From assembly GCF_003287935.1 (NCBI RefSeq), contig NZ_CP030287.1, positions 6,162,613 through 6,226,612 of the forward strand: a stretch of 64,000 nt of DNA, in the 5' to 3' direction. Source of the DNA: Streptomyces sp. ICC1 (GTDB lineage Bacteria > Actinomycetota > Actinomycetes > Streptomycetales > Streptomycetaceae). A program made the translations under genes and the position numbers. Positions 54,260 to 63,122 of the stretch are shown one piece after another. Positions within the stretch are counted from its first letter, which is position 1; every line of letters begins with the position of its first letter. The notes under the pieces are model-generated. The model saw only the letters and a list, made by a program, of their open reading frames with translations, did not search any database and was not told the DNA's origin.

Positions 54260-54512
54260 GGTGCCGGAGACCAGCTGGAGGAAGAAGGACTCGACGCCGA
54301 GGGTGTGGGCCGGCCGGGCGAGGACCAGCCCGACGGCGCCGGACCGTTCGCCGGAGAGGGCGCGGGCCGCACTGTTGGGCTGCCAGCCGAGCTCTTCGGC
54401 GACCTTGCGGACACGGGCGCGGGTGCCCTCGGGGACTCCCGGCCGGTCGTTGAGCGCGAAGGAGACCGCGCTCTCCGACACCCCCGCCTGGCGGGCGATG
54501 TCCTTGATGGCC
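54260..54512 (-). pseudogene. LacI-family regulator N-terminal fragment
   Basis: Encodes AIKDIARQAGVSESAVSFAL and GWQPNSAARALSGERSGAVG, the LacI helix-turn-helix and hinge, then the first strand of the sugar-binding domain (VGLVLARPAHTLGVESFF). The start codon is replaced by a Tn5 mosaic-end-like sequence, and the rest of the ligand domain is replaced by cysteine dioxygenase. Both ends are seams, so this 253-bp piece looks like a stray library fragment. Confidence 0.75.
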
Positions 54513-54531
54513 AGATGTGTAGAGCAGACAG
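54513..54531. other. Degraded Nextera/Tn5 mosaic end (assembly artefact)
   Basis: AGATGTGTAGAGCAGACAG matches the Tn5 mosaic end AGATGTGTATAAGAGACAG at 16 of 19 positions. It divides LacI sequence from the DUF3152 gene exactly. The companion site at 25523 includes synthetic adapter bases, so a library origin is more likely than a real transposon end. Confidence 0.8.
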
Positions 54532-55427
54532 CCCCCGCCGCCCCCGCCGTCACCGCCGCCGAGCCGGAGCAGCGGCCCGGGTCCGGGCGGGGCCTGAAGG
54601 TCCGCACCTACACCGGCATGGCCGCCGCGGCCGTCACCACCGTGCTCGCCGTCGTCGTCGCGGGCCAGGTGGCCTCCGAAGGGGACGGCGGCAAGACCGC
54701 GGCGCGCGCCTCCGACGACGCCAACAGCCATTCCGTCCAGGGCAATTCGGCCGCCTCGCGCTCCGACGGCCGCCCGACTCCCGAGCCCTCCGCGGCCGTG
54801 CGGGCCGCGCCGGCCGCGCCGGAGCTCTCGTACGAGCAGAAGATGGCGCAGCGACTCCCGATCGACGAGAAGCTGAAGGGCCCGGGCACCTTCGACACCG
54901 TGCCGGGCCTCGCCCCCGCGCCCGGCAAGGGCAAGGTGGTCCGCTACCGCGTCGACGTGGAACAGGGGCTCGGACTGGACCCGCAGCTGTTCGCCGAGGC
55001 CGTCCACCGCACCCTGAACGACGACCGCAGCTGGGGCCACGGCGGTACGAAGACCTTCGAGCGGGTGCCGGGCGGCGAGGCCGACTTCGTCATCACGCTG
55101 GCCAGTCCGGGGACCACCGGCGTCTGGTGCCGCAAGTCGGGGCTGGACACCACCGTCGACAACGTCTCCTGCGATTCCGCGTCCACCGACCGCGTGATGA
55201 TCAACGCGTACCGCTGGGCGCAGGGCTCGGCGACGTACGGCGCGGACGAGATGTTCGCCTACCGCCAGATGCTGATCAACCACGAGGTCGGCCACCGGCT
55301 CGGACACGGGCACGTGAGCTGCCAGACACCGGGCGCGCTCGCGCCGATCATGCAGCAGCAGACGAAGTCCCTGGACGTCAACGGAATCCAGTGCAAGGCC
55401 AACCCCTGGGTGTTTCCCGGCAGTTGA
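54532..55427 (+). CDS. DUF3152 protein with a zinc-peptidase-like motif, 5' truncated
   Basis: The reading frame enters from the adapter seam, so the real start is lost. About 25 residues of Pro/Ala/Glu-rich sequence lead to a membrane helix (AAAAVTTVLAVVVAGQVA), an Ala/Ser/Pro linker and a secreted domain. That domain has DDRSWGHGGTKTFERV, GVWCRKSGLDT and the motif NHEVGHRLGHGH, which fits an extended zinc-peptidase HExxH site. It is membrane-anchored with the catalytic part outside. Peptidase activity is inferred only. Confidence 0.8.
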
Positions 55428-55436
55428 CGAACCGCG

Positions 55437-55465
55437 TTGACAAGCTGTCCGATGGTCGGTAATTG
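55437..55465 (+). promoter_or_regulatory. Consensus promoter of the peptide-transporter operon
   Basis: TTGACA (55437-55442) and TAATTG (55460-55465) are separated by exactly 17 bp. Transcription should begin at about 55472-55474, the first base of the small frame that follows, making that mRNA leaderless. Confidence 0.75.
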
Positions 55466-55473
55466 TTCTCCGC

Positions 55474-55569
55474 ATGTCGCACCATCACACCATCGCCGCG
55501 AGCGCCGCCATTGAGCTGGCGCTGCTTGGTGTGACCGCGCACAGCGTGGCCGACATCCTCTGTCGCTGA
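55474..55569 (+). CDS. Leaderless 31-residue leader peptide ending in Cys-Arg
   Basis: A short frame begins MSHHHTIAASAAIELALLG and ends SVADILCR. It has no ribosome site, but its ATG coincides with the predicted transcription start, so it would be translated as leaderless mRNA. The Cys-Arg end resembles streptomycete leader peptides proposed to sense cysteine supply in front of transport operons. A hairpin (55613-55648) lies 43 bases further on. Attenuation is inference. Confidence 0.6.
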   Translation: MSHHHTIAASAAIELALLGVTAHSVADILCR

Positions 55570-55612
55570 CGCCTCCCTGAGCGCGCGCGACTTCCCTTTT
55601 CTTCGTCGCTTC

Positions 55613-55648
55613 GCCGCGCCCGGGGGCACTTCCGCCCGCAGGCGCGGC
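55613..55648 (+). terminator. Hairpin in the leader of the peptide-transporter operon, candidate attenuator
   Basis: Eight-base arms 55613-55620 and 55641-55648 are perfect, and inner CGGG/CCCG pairing extends the stem. It lies between the leader peptide stop (55569) and the binding-protein start (55754), where it could end or allow transcription. Confidence 0.45.
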
Positions 55649-55753
55649 ATCTTCCGTTGAGCCGTCGGCACACCGCCGGCCGCACCGACGTCGACCGTTG
55701 CCCTCGCGTGGCCCCTTCCCCGTCCCGTTCCACGCCGAGAGGTCCTCCCCGCC

Positions 55754-57496
55754 ATGCCCCGTCAGTCCCAGATATCGCGCCGCGCAGCCGCAGCCGCCGC
55801 CGTCAGCCTCGTACTGGCCGGAGGCGTCGTGGCCTGCGGGCCCAAGGACGGCGCGGACAAGGCCGCGGACAAGCCGGGCGCCTCGGGCGCCGCCGGCGCC
55901 CCGCAGAAGGGCGGCACGCTCACCGTCCTCAACAACGAGCCGCAGAGCGACTTCGACCCCGCCCGGCTCTACACCTCCGGCGGCGGCAACGTCCCCTCGC
56001 TCGTCTTCCGCACGCTGACCACCCGCAACCGCGAGGCCGGCCCGGCCGGCGCCAAGGTGGTGCCCGACCTGGCCACCGACCTCGGCAAGCCCAACGCCGA
56101 TGCGACGGAGTGGACGTACACGCTCAAGGACGGGCTGAAGTACGAGGACGGCTCGCCGATCACCACCGCGGACATCAAGTACGGCATCGAGCGCTCCTTC
56201 GCCGCCGAGCTGTCGGGCGGCGCCCCGTACCTGCGCGACTGGCTGGTCGGCGGGGAGGCGTACGAGGGCCCGTACAAGGACGGCGGCAAGGGCCTCGACT
56301 CGATCGTCGTGCCCGACGCGAAGACGATCACCTTCAAGCTCCGCAAGCCCGAAGGGGAGTTCCCCTTCCTCGCCACGCAGACGCAGTTCGCGCCCGTGCC
56401 CAAGGCCAAGGACACCGGGGTCAAGTACGAGGAGCACCCCGTCTCCTCCGGCCCGTACAAGGTCGTCAAGAACGAGAACGACGGCGAACACCTCACCCTC
56501 GAGCGCAACGAGAACTGGGACGAGAAGACCGACGAGGAGCGCAAGGCCTACCCGGACAAGATCGACGTCCGCTCCGGGCTCGACGCGGCGGTCATCAACC
56601 AGCGGCTGTCCACCAGCTCCGGCGCGGACGCGGCCGCCGTCACCACCGACACCAACCTGGGTCCGGCCGAACTCGCCCAGGTCGGGGACAACAAGGAGCT
56701 GGCGGCGCGGGTCGGCACGGGCCACTTCGGCTACGTCAACTACCTGGCCTTCAACCCGAAGACCGCCCCCTTCGACAACCCGAAGGTCCGCCAGGCCATC
56801 TCCTACGCGATCAACCGCACCAGCGTGATCAACGCGGCCGGCGGCTCCGCCCTCGCCGAGCCGGCCACCACCTTCCTGCCCGAGCAGGAGGCCTTCGGCT
56901 TCACCGCGTACGACCACTTCCCGGCGGGCAAGACCGGCGACCCGGCCAAGGCCAAGGAACTGCTGGCCGAGGCGGGCTTCAAGGACGGGCTGAGCATCAC
57001 CCTCACCCACTCCACCGCGCAGAACCGCCAGACGAGCCCCGAGGTCGCCACCGCCGTGCAGCAGGCGCTCGCCGCAGCCGGGATCACCGTCAAGCTGGAG
57101 GGGCTGGAGAACAACGCCTTCAACGAGAAGCGCTGGGACGTCAAGAACACCCCCGGCTTCTTCCTCTCCCGCTGGGGCGCCGACTGGCCGTCCGGCGCGC
57201 CCTTCCTCGCGCCGATCTACGACGGCCGGCAGATCGTGACCAACGGCACCAACTACAACCACGCGCAGCTCGACGACCCGGCGGTGAACGCCGAGATCGA
57301 CGAGATCGCCAAGCTGACCGACCTCGCGGCGGCCGGCAAGCGCTGGGGCGCCCTCGACAAGAAGATCGGCGAGCAGGCGCTCGACGTGCCGCTCTTCCAC
57401 CCGGTCTACAAGCGGCTCGTCGGCAAGGACGTCAAGAACGTCGTCATCAGCGACTGGACCGGCGTCCTCGACATCTCGCAGGTCTCGGTCAAATGA
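55754..57496 (+). CDS. Oligopeptide ABC transporter substrate-binding lipoprotein
   Basis: Binds peptides (or similar solutes) outside the membrane. The 580-residue product is a family 5 extracellular solute-binding protein. The basic N-terminus is followed by a hydrophobic core and lipobox VVAC (Cys about 28). The family motif ADIKYGIERSF lies near 140, YVNYLAFNPKTAPFDNPKVRQAISYAINR is in the lobe-II region, and DVPLFHPVYKRL is near the end. The stop overlaps the next gene (ATGA). First main gene of a four-gene operon. Confidence 0.94.
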   Translation: MPRQSQISRRAAAAAAVSLVLAGGVVACGPKDGADKAADKPGASGAAGAPQKGGTLTVLNNEPQSDFDPARLYTSGGGNVPSLVFRTLTTRNREAGPAGAKVVPDLATDLGKPNADATEWTYTLKDGLKYEDGSPITTADIKYGIERSFAAELSGGAPYLRDWLVGGEAYEGPYKDGGKGLDSIVVPDAKTITFKLRKPEGEFPFLATQTQFAPVPKAKDTGVKYEEHPVSSGPYKVVKNENDGEHLTLERNENWDEKTDEERKAYPDKIDVRSGLDAAVINQRLSTSSGADAAAVTTDTNLGPAELAQVGDNKELAARVGTGHFGYVNYLAFNPKTAPFDNPKVRQAISYAINRTSVINAAGGSALAEPATTFLPEQEAFGFTAYDHFPAGKTGDPAKAKELLAEAGFKDGLSITLTHSTAQNRQTSPEVATAVQQALAAAGITVKLEGLENNAFNEKRWDVKNTPGFFLSRWGADWPSGAPFLAPIYDGRQIVTNGTNYNHAQLDDPAVNAEIDEIAKLTDLAAAGKRWGALDKKIGEQALDVPLFHPVYKRLVGKDVKNVVISDWTGVLDISQVSVK

Positions 57497-58476
57497 CGCT
57501 CCTCGCCCACCCGCCGGCGTCCGGGCCCGGGGCCACCGCCCCGGGCCCGGGCGCCGGACGGCAGGTCTGGCGGCGGCTGCGCGCACGGCCCTCGGCCGTG
57601 GCGGCCGCCGCCGTCCTGCTGGTCCTCGTCCTCCTCGCCCTCGCCGCGCCGCTGCTCGCGCACCTCGCCGGCCAGGACCCGAACGCCTACCACGACGAGC
57701 TCGTGGACTCCGCGCGCGGCGGCGTCCCGACCGGCTCCTTCGGCGGGATCTCCGGCGACCACTGGCTCGGCGTCGAACCGGGCACCGGCCGCGACCTGTT
57801 CACCCGGCTGCTCTACGGCGCGCGGATCTCGCTGCTCGTCGCGCTCGGCGCGACCGTCGTCCAGCTCTGCGTCGGCATCGCCGCCGGACTGGCCGCCGCC
57901 CTCGGCAACCGCTTCGTGGGCCAGCTGCTCGGACGCTTCACCGACGTGATGATCGCCCTTCCCATGCTGGTGCTCGGCGTCGCGCTCACCGCCGTCGTCC
58001 CGCCCGGGTTCCCGCGCCCGCTGCTGCTGATCCTCGTCATCGGCCTGCTCGGCTGGGGCGGCACCGCCCGGATGGTGCGGGCCCAGACCCTGGCCCTGCG
58101 CGGCCTCGACTTCGTCGACGCCGCCCGCCTGTCCGGCAGCGGCACCTGGCGGATCGCCCGCCGCGAGCTGCTGCCCTCGCTCGCCGCCCCCGTCATCACC
58201 CTCGCCGCGATCAACCTGCCGGGCAACATGGTGACCGAGGCCTCGCTGTCCTTCCTCGGCGTCGGCGTGAAGCCGCCCACCCCCTCCTGGGGGCAGATGC
58301 TCTCCAGCGCGCAGACCTGGTTCCGCGCCGACCCCGCCTACGTCCTGCTGCCCGCCGGGCTGCTGTTCGTCACCGTGCTCGCCTTCACCGTCCTCGGCGA
58401 CGGCGTCCGCACGGCCCTCGACCCGCGCGAGGGCTCGCGCCTGCGGGTCGGCACCCGGAAGGAGCGCAGCGCGTGA
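57493..58476 (+). CDS. Peptide ABC transporter permease, DppC/OppC type
   Basis: Membrane subunit of 327 residues with six predicted helices. It has an N-terminal extension before the first helix, then HWLGVEPGTGRDLFTRLLYGARISL, the OppC hallmark, and the EAA loop near AARLSGSGTWRIARRELLPSL that contacts the ATPase. The ATG overlaps the upstream stop, and its own TGA overlaps the next GTG. The order DppC before DppB is reversed relative to many operons. Confidence 0.94.
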   Translation: MTLLAHPPASGPGATAPGPGAGRQVWRRLRARPSAVAAAAVLLVLVLLALAAPLLAHLAGQDPNAYHDELVDSARGGVPTGSFGGISGDHWLGVEPGTGRDLFTRLLYGARISLLVALGATVVQLCVGIAAGLAAALGNRFVGQLLGRFTDVMIALPMLVLGVALTAVVPPGFPRPLLLILVIGLLGWGGTARMVRAQTLALRGLDFVDAARLSGSGTWRIARRELLPSLAAPVITLAAINLPGNMVTEASLSFLGVGVKPPTPSWGQMLSSAQTWFRADPAYVLLPAGLLFVTVLAFTVLGDGVRTALDPREGSRLRVGTRKERSA

Positions 58477-59465
58477 CCCTCTTCGCGCTCAAACGGCTCG
58501 GCGGGGCACTGCTCGTCCTGCTCGCCCTGTCCATCGCCGTCTACGCCCTCTTCTACGTCGCCCCCGGCGACCCCGCCCGCGTCGCGTGCGGGGAGCGGTG
58601 CAGCCCGGCACAGATCGCCCAGGTGCGCGAGCAGCTCGGGCTGAACGACTCGGTGGCCGTCCAGTACCTGCACTTCCTCCAGGGGCTGCTGGTCGGCCGC
58701 GACTACTCCGGCGGCGCCGGGCTGGTGCTGCACTGCGACGCGCCCTGCCTCGGGTTCTCGTACCAGAACGACCGCGAGGTCACCGAGCTGATCATCGAGC
58801 GGCTCCCCGCCACCCTGTCGCTGGCGCTCGGCGCGCTGGTGATCTGGCTCGTCATCGGCGTCGGCACCGGACTGCTGTCCGCGCTGCGCCGGGGCGGGTT
58901 CACCGAGCGGGCACTGACCGTGCTCACCCTCGCCGCCACCGGGACCCCCGTCTTCATCCTCGGGCTGCTGCTGCTCATGGCCGTCTGCGCCTACCTCCAG
59001 TGGCTGCCCTTCCCGACGTACGTGCCGTTCGGCGAGGACCCGGAGCAGTGGGCCTGGAACCTGCTGCTGCCCTGGGTCACGCTCGGCTTCTTCGAAAGCG
59101 CCAAGTACGCCCGCATCACCCGCAGTTCCACGCTCGAAACGCTCGCCGAGGACCACATCCGCACCTTCCGCGCCTACGGAGTGGGGGAGCGGGCGATCGT
59201 GACCCGGCACGCGGTGCGCGGCGCCGTGGCCCCGGTGATCGCGCTCAGCGCGGTGGACTTCGGCACGATGATCGGCGGCGCCGTGCTGACCGAGTCGCTG
59301 TTCGGCATCCCCGGACTCGGCAAGACCCTGATCGACGGGGTGCGGGTGGTGGACCTGCCCGTCGTGGTGGGCGTCGTCCTCACCATCGGCACGGCCGTCG
59401 TGGTCGCGGGCGCCGTCGCCGACCTGCTGTACGCCGTCGCGGACCGAAGGGTGGCCCTGGCATGA
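58473..59465 (+). CDS. Peptide ABC transporter permease, DppB/OppB type
   Basis: Membrane subunit of 330 residues with six helices. It has the DppB start, [20 protein letters not shown], the loop [17 protein letters not shown], and the EAA region [20 protein letters not shown] before [15 protein letters not shown]. The extracellular loop has two Cys-containing segments (VACGERC and HCDAPC), which could form disulfides. GTG 58473 and TGA 59463-59465 overlap the neighbours. Confidence 0.94.
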   Translation: MTLFALKRLGGALLVLLALSIAVYALFYVAPGDPARVACGERCSPAQIAQVREQLGLNDSVAVQYLHFLQGLLVGRDYSGGAGLVLHCDAPCLGFSYQNDREVTELIIERLPATLSLALGALVIWLVIGVGTGLLSALRRGGFTERALTVLTLAATGTPVFILGLLLLMAVCAYLQWLPFPTYVPFGEDPEQWAWNLLLPWVTLGFFESAKYARITRSSTLETLAEDHIRTFRAYGVGERAIVTRHAVRGAVAPVIALSAVDFGTMIGGAVLTESLFGIPGLGKTLIDGVRVVDLPVVVGVVLTIGTAVVVAGAVADLLYAVADRRVALA

Positions 59466-61147
59466 CGACCGACTCGCTGGTGGAAGTGAGCGGCCTCGTG
59501 GTCGATTTCCCGGTGGGCGCGCCGGGGGAGTTCGTCCGGGCCGTCGACGGGATCTCCTTCACCCTGGAGCAGGGGCGGGCCCTGGGCCTCGTGGGGGAGT
59601 CCGGCAGCGGCAAGTCCACCGTCGCGGCGGCCCTGTTGGGGCTCCAGCAGGGCACCGGGGCCCGGCTCGGCGGCTCCGTCCGGGTCGGCGGCACCGAAGT
59701 CGGCTCCGCCTCCCCGGCCGAGCTGCGCGCCCTGCGCGGCGCCGTGGCCGCCATGGTCTTCCAGGACCCGCTGAGCTCCCTCGACCCGTACTACGCCATC
59801 GGCGACCAGATCGCCGAGGTGTACCGCATCCACGCCGACGTCTCGCGGCGCGCCGCCCGGGCCCGGGCCGTGGAGGTGCTGGACCGGGTGGGCATCCCCG
59901 ACGCCGTACGCCGCTCCCGGGCGCGCCCGCACGAGTTCAGCGGCGGCATGCGCCAACGGGCGCTGATCGCCATGGCGTTGGCGTGCGAGCCGCGGCTGCT
60001 GATCGCGGACGAGCCGACCACCGCGCTGGACGTCACCGTCCAGGCGCAGATCCTCGACCTGCTCCACGGGCTGCGCGAGGAGCGCGGCCTCGGCCTGCTC
60101 CTGGTCACCCACGACGTGGGCGTGGCGGCGGAGAGCGTGGACGAGCTGCTGGTCATGCGGGACGGCTCCGCGGTGGAGCGGGGGCCGGTCGGTTCGGTCC
60201 TCTCGGCGCCCGCCGACCCGTACACCAGGGCCCTGTTGGCGGCGGTGCCGAGGCTGGACGTGCCGCGCCCGGCCCGGCCGGGGGCGGAACCGGGCCCCGG
60301 GGCCGCCGCGGAGGCACCCGTGGACGAAGCGCCCGTCGTCGAAGCGTTCTCGCTGCGCAAGGAGTTCGGGCGGGGCAAGCGGCGGGTGGCCGCCGTCGAC
60401 GGGGTTTCGCTCGCCGTGCGGGCCGGGGAGACGCTCGGGATCGTGGGGGAGAGCGGCAGCGGCAAGAGCACGCTCGGGCGGATGCTCGTCGGACTGCTGG
60501 AACCGGGCTCCGGGCAGGTGCGCCACGCGGGCCGGGAGGTGGCGGGCGTGGCCGCGGGCGTGCAGATGGTCTTCCAGGACCCGGTGTCCTCGCTCAACCC
60601 GCGCCGCTCCATCGGCGAGTCCATCGCCGATCCGCTGCGCGCGGCCGGAGAGCGCGAGGAGTCCGTGATCCGGGCCCGGGTCGGCGAACTGCTGGTCCGC
60701 GTCGGGCTGGAGGAGGCGCACTACGACCGCTACCCGCACGAGTTCAGCGGCGGCCAGCGCCAGCGCGTCGGCATCGCCCGGGCGCTGGCGCCCCGGCCCC
60801 GGCTGATCGTCTGCGACGAGCCCGTCTCCGCCCTCGACGTGACCACGCAGGCGCAGGTCACCGCCCTGCTGGCCGAGCTCCAGCGGGAGCTGGGCATCGC
60901 GCTGGTCTTCATCGCGCACGACCTCGCGGTGGTCCGGCAGGTCAGCGACCGGGTGGCGGTCATGCGGGGCGGGGCGATCGTGGAGGAGGGCCCGGTCGAC
61001 GAGGTGTACGACCGGCCGGCGCACGCCTACACCCGTCAACTCCTGGCGGCCGTACCGGCCCTGGACCCGGCGCTGGCGGCCGAGCGCCGACTGCGCCGCC
61101 GCGGCCTCGCCGCACCCCGTCCGGACAAGGTGCCGGCACGCTCCTAG
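59462..61147 (+). CDS. Peptide ABC transporter ATPase, DppD-DppF fusion
   Basis: Two ATPase modules in one 561-residue chain. Each has Walker A GESGSGKS (about 43-50 and 328-335). Signatures are [15 protein letters not shown] and [15 protein letters not shown]; Walker B sites are [12 protein letters not shown] and [13 protein letters not shown] Pro/Ala-rich linker (about 275-300) joins them. Fusion fixes 1:1 stoichiometry. The start overlaps the DppB stop (ATGA). A hairpin ends the operon. Confidence 0.95.
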   Translation: MTTDSLVEVSGLVVDFPVGAPGEFVRAVDGISFTLEQGRALGLVGESGSGKSTVAAALLGLQQGTGARLGGSVRVGGTEVGSASPAELRALRGAVAAMVFQDPLSSLDPYYAIGDQIAEVYRIHADVSRRAARARAVEVLDRVGIPDAVRRSRARPHEFSGGMRQRALIAMALACEPRLLIADEPTTALDVTVQAQILDLLHGLREERGLGLLLVTHDVGVAAESVDELLVMRDGSAVERGPVGSVLSAPADPYTRALLAAVPRLDVPRPARPGAEPGPGAAAEAPVDEAPVVEAFSLRKEFGRGKRRVAAVDGVSLAVRAGETLGIVGESGSGKSTLGRMLVGLLEPGSGQVRHAGREVAGVAAGVQMVFQDPVSSLNPRRSIGESIADPLRAAGEREESVIRARVGELLVRVGLEEAHYDRYPHEFSGGQRQRVGIARALAPRPRLIVCDEPVSALDVTTQAQVTALLAELQRELGIALVFIAHDLAVVRQVSDRVAVMRGGAIVEEGPVDEVYDRPAHAYTRQLLAAVPALDPALAAERRLRRRGLAAPRPDKVPARS

Positions 61148-61210
61148 TCCTTCTTAGCGTGCTCGAACGCGAACCGTACGGGAAAGTTACGACTCTTCAC
61201 CCCTTCCGGT

Positions 61211-61238
61211 GGCGCGACGGACAACCGTCCGTCGCGCC
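61211..61238. terminator. Terminator after the peptide-transporter operon
   Basis: Perfect 12-bp arms (61211-61222 and 61227-61238) around a four-base loop, followed by TT, 63 bp after the ATPase stop. Confidence 0.85.
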
Positions 61239-61313
61239 TTCGGCATATCCGCTTGAGTTCGTATCCGGCGGGTCGCCGGACCGACGGAGACCGCCTGCGA
61301 CGGGAGATCGGGG

Positions 61314-63122
61314 GTGCCACTCGTGCGGATCGGACTGCTTACGGAAGGTGGTTATCCGTATGCGACGGGAGAAGCCAGGCTGTGGTGCGACCGGCTCGTG
61401 CGCGGCCTCCCGCAGCACGAGTTCGAGCTCTACGCGCTGAGCCGCAGCGCCGAACAGGAGGAGCGCGGCCGGGTTCCGCTTCCCGCCCACGTCACCCGGG
61501 TCAGCACCGCCCCCCTGTGGGCGCCGGCCGACGACGGGCGCAGCTACGGGCGCCGCGAGCGCCGCCGCTTCGCCGGCGCCTTCACCGAACTGGTCCGGGG
61601 CATCTGCCGGGCCGACGCCGTGCGGTTCGCCGACGGACTGTACGCATTGGCCGAACTCGCCTGGGACCAGGGCGGTCTGTGCGCCGCACTGCGCTCCGAG
61701 ACGGCCGTGCGCGCGGCGGAGTCCGCTTGCCGGGCCCCCGGCGCGAACCGGGCCGTGCAGCGGGCCCAGGTCGCCGACCTGCTGGAGTTCGTGGACGAGC
61801 TCGAGCGGCAGCTGCGGCCGCTGTCCCTGGACTGGTACGAGGGCCTGCGCGAGGTCGATGTCTGCCACGCGGCGGCCGGCGGGGTGGCGTCGCTGCCCGG
61901 ACTGCTGGCCAAACGCTTCTTCGGAACCCCGCTGCTCGTCACCGAGTACGGCGTCCAGCTCCGGGCCCACTACCTGGAGAGCTCCTCGCAGGAAGAGCGG
62001 CCGGCCGTACGGGCCCTGCTTGCCGCCTTCCACACCCGGCTGGCCGGCGAGATCTACGCCCGTGCCGACCTGCTCACCCCCGGCAATGCCCACGCCCGGC
62101 GCTGGCAGGAGCGGTGCGGGGCCTCGCGCGAGCGGCTGCGCACCGTCTACCCCGGGATGGAGGCGGACCGATTCGCCGCCGTCGGCGAGGACCCGGCCTC
62201 CGGGGACCCCGACACGCTCGTGTGGGTGGGCCGCATAGAGCCCGCCAAGGACCTGATCGCCCTGCTGCACGCCTTCGCCGAGGTGCGCAAGGCCGCGCCG
62301 CGCACCCGGCTGCGGATCTTCTCGACGGCCGTCGCCGCGGGGGCGGCGGCCGTCCAGTACCTCGCCGACTGCCGCTCGCTCGCCGCACAGCTCTTCCCGG
62401 ACGAGGCGGCCGACGCCCACGCCGTCGGCGAGAGCCCGGTCACCTTCGAGGAGGTCGGCGGGCCCGAGGCGCCCACCCCGGCCGACGCGTACGGCGCCGG
62501 GCGGGTGGTGGTGCTCTCCTCCGTCATCGAGGGCTTCCCCATCGCCCTGGCCGAGGCGATGTTCTGCGGCCGGGCCACCGTGTCCACGGACGTCGGCGCC
62601 GTCTGCGAGGTGATCGGCGGGACCGGGCTCGTGGTGCCGCCGCGCAATCCGCGCGCGCTCGCCGAGGCCTGCGTCGCCCTGCTGCACGACCCCGAGCGGG
62701 CCCAGCGGCTCGGGGCCGCCGCCAGGGCCAGGGCCCTGGAGCTCTTCACGGTCGAGCAGAACGTCACCGCCTTCCACGAGTCCTACCTCTGGCTGCTCGC
62801 CCGCGGCCCGGCCCGGCCCGAAGGGGCCGGCTCCGGGGTGCCCTTCGAGCAGCCGCCCGAGGCGCGGGTCCCCGGGCACTGGGCGACCCCGACGTGGGCC
62901 GCGGCTCCCGCCGGGGCCGCGGGCGCCGGCCGGGCCGCGGCCGAGGTCCCGGCGCAGGTCCGGAACCCGGACTCGGATGCGGACCTGGTCCCGGACGCGG
63001 ATCCGGCCCCGGTCGCCGGTGCGGTCGGCCCGGACCCCGGCGCGTCCGCCGCGGAGCCCGGCCGGGCGTCCGGCACGGCGCGCGTCGCCGTGCCCGTCAC
63101 GAGCGCGGAGGCGCTGGCATGA
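61314..63122 (+). CDS. Glycosyltransferase, DUF3492/PelF-like GT4
   Basis: Cytoplasmic sugar transferase of 602 residues. The N-terminal DUF3492 domain begins VRIGLLTEGGYPYATGE and has VDVCHAAAGGVASLPGLLAKRF. The GT4 catalytic domain has DTLVWVGRIEPAKDLIALLHAF, the nucleotide-sugar-binding motif VVLSSVIEGFPIALAEAMFCGRATV and VGAVCEVIGGTGLVV. About 110 Ala/Pro-rich residues extend beyond the fold. GTG 61314 and GTG 61323 are both possible starts. Its stop overlaps the next start, so it pairs with the membrane protein in a polysaccharide-export type operon. Confidence 0.9.
   Translation: MPLVRIGLLTEGGYPYATGEARLWCDRLVRGLPQHEFELYALSRSAEQEERGRVPLPAHVTRVSTAPLWAPADDGRSYGRRERRRFAGAFTELVRGICRADAVRFADGLYALAELAWDQGGLCAALRSETAVRAAESACRAPGANRAVQRAQVADLLEFVDELERQLRPLSLDWYEGLREVDVCHAAAGGVASLPGLLAKRFFGTPLLVTEYGVQLRAHYLESSSQEERPAVRALLAAFHTRLAGEIYARADLLTPGNAHARRWQERCGASRERLRTVYPGMEADRFAAVGEDPASGDPDTLVWVGRIEPAKDLIALLHAFAEVRKAAPRTRLRIFSTAVAAGAAAVQYLADCRSLAAQLFPDEAADAHAVGESPVTFEEVGGPEAPTPADAYGAGRVVVLSSVIEGFPIALAEAMFCGRATVSTDVGAVCEVIGGTGLVVPPRNPRALAEACVALLHDPERAQRLGAAARARALELFTVEQNVTAFHESYLWLLARGPARPEGAGSGVPFEQPPEARVPGHWATPTWAAAPAGAAGAGRAAAEVPAQVRNPDSDADLVPDADPAPVAGAVGPDPGASAAEPGRASGTARVAVPVTSAEALA

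Noticed and set aside
54513..54531. Natural Tn5-family transposon end
   Set aside because: No transposase, no second end and no target duplication; the partner site at 25523 carries synthetic adapter bases.
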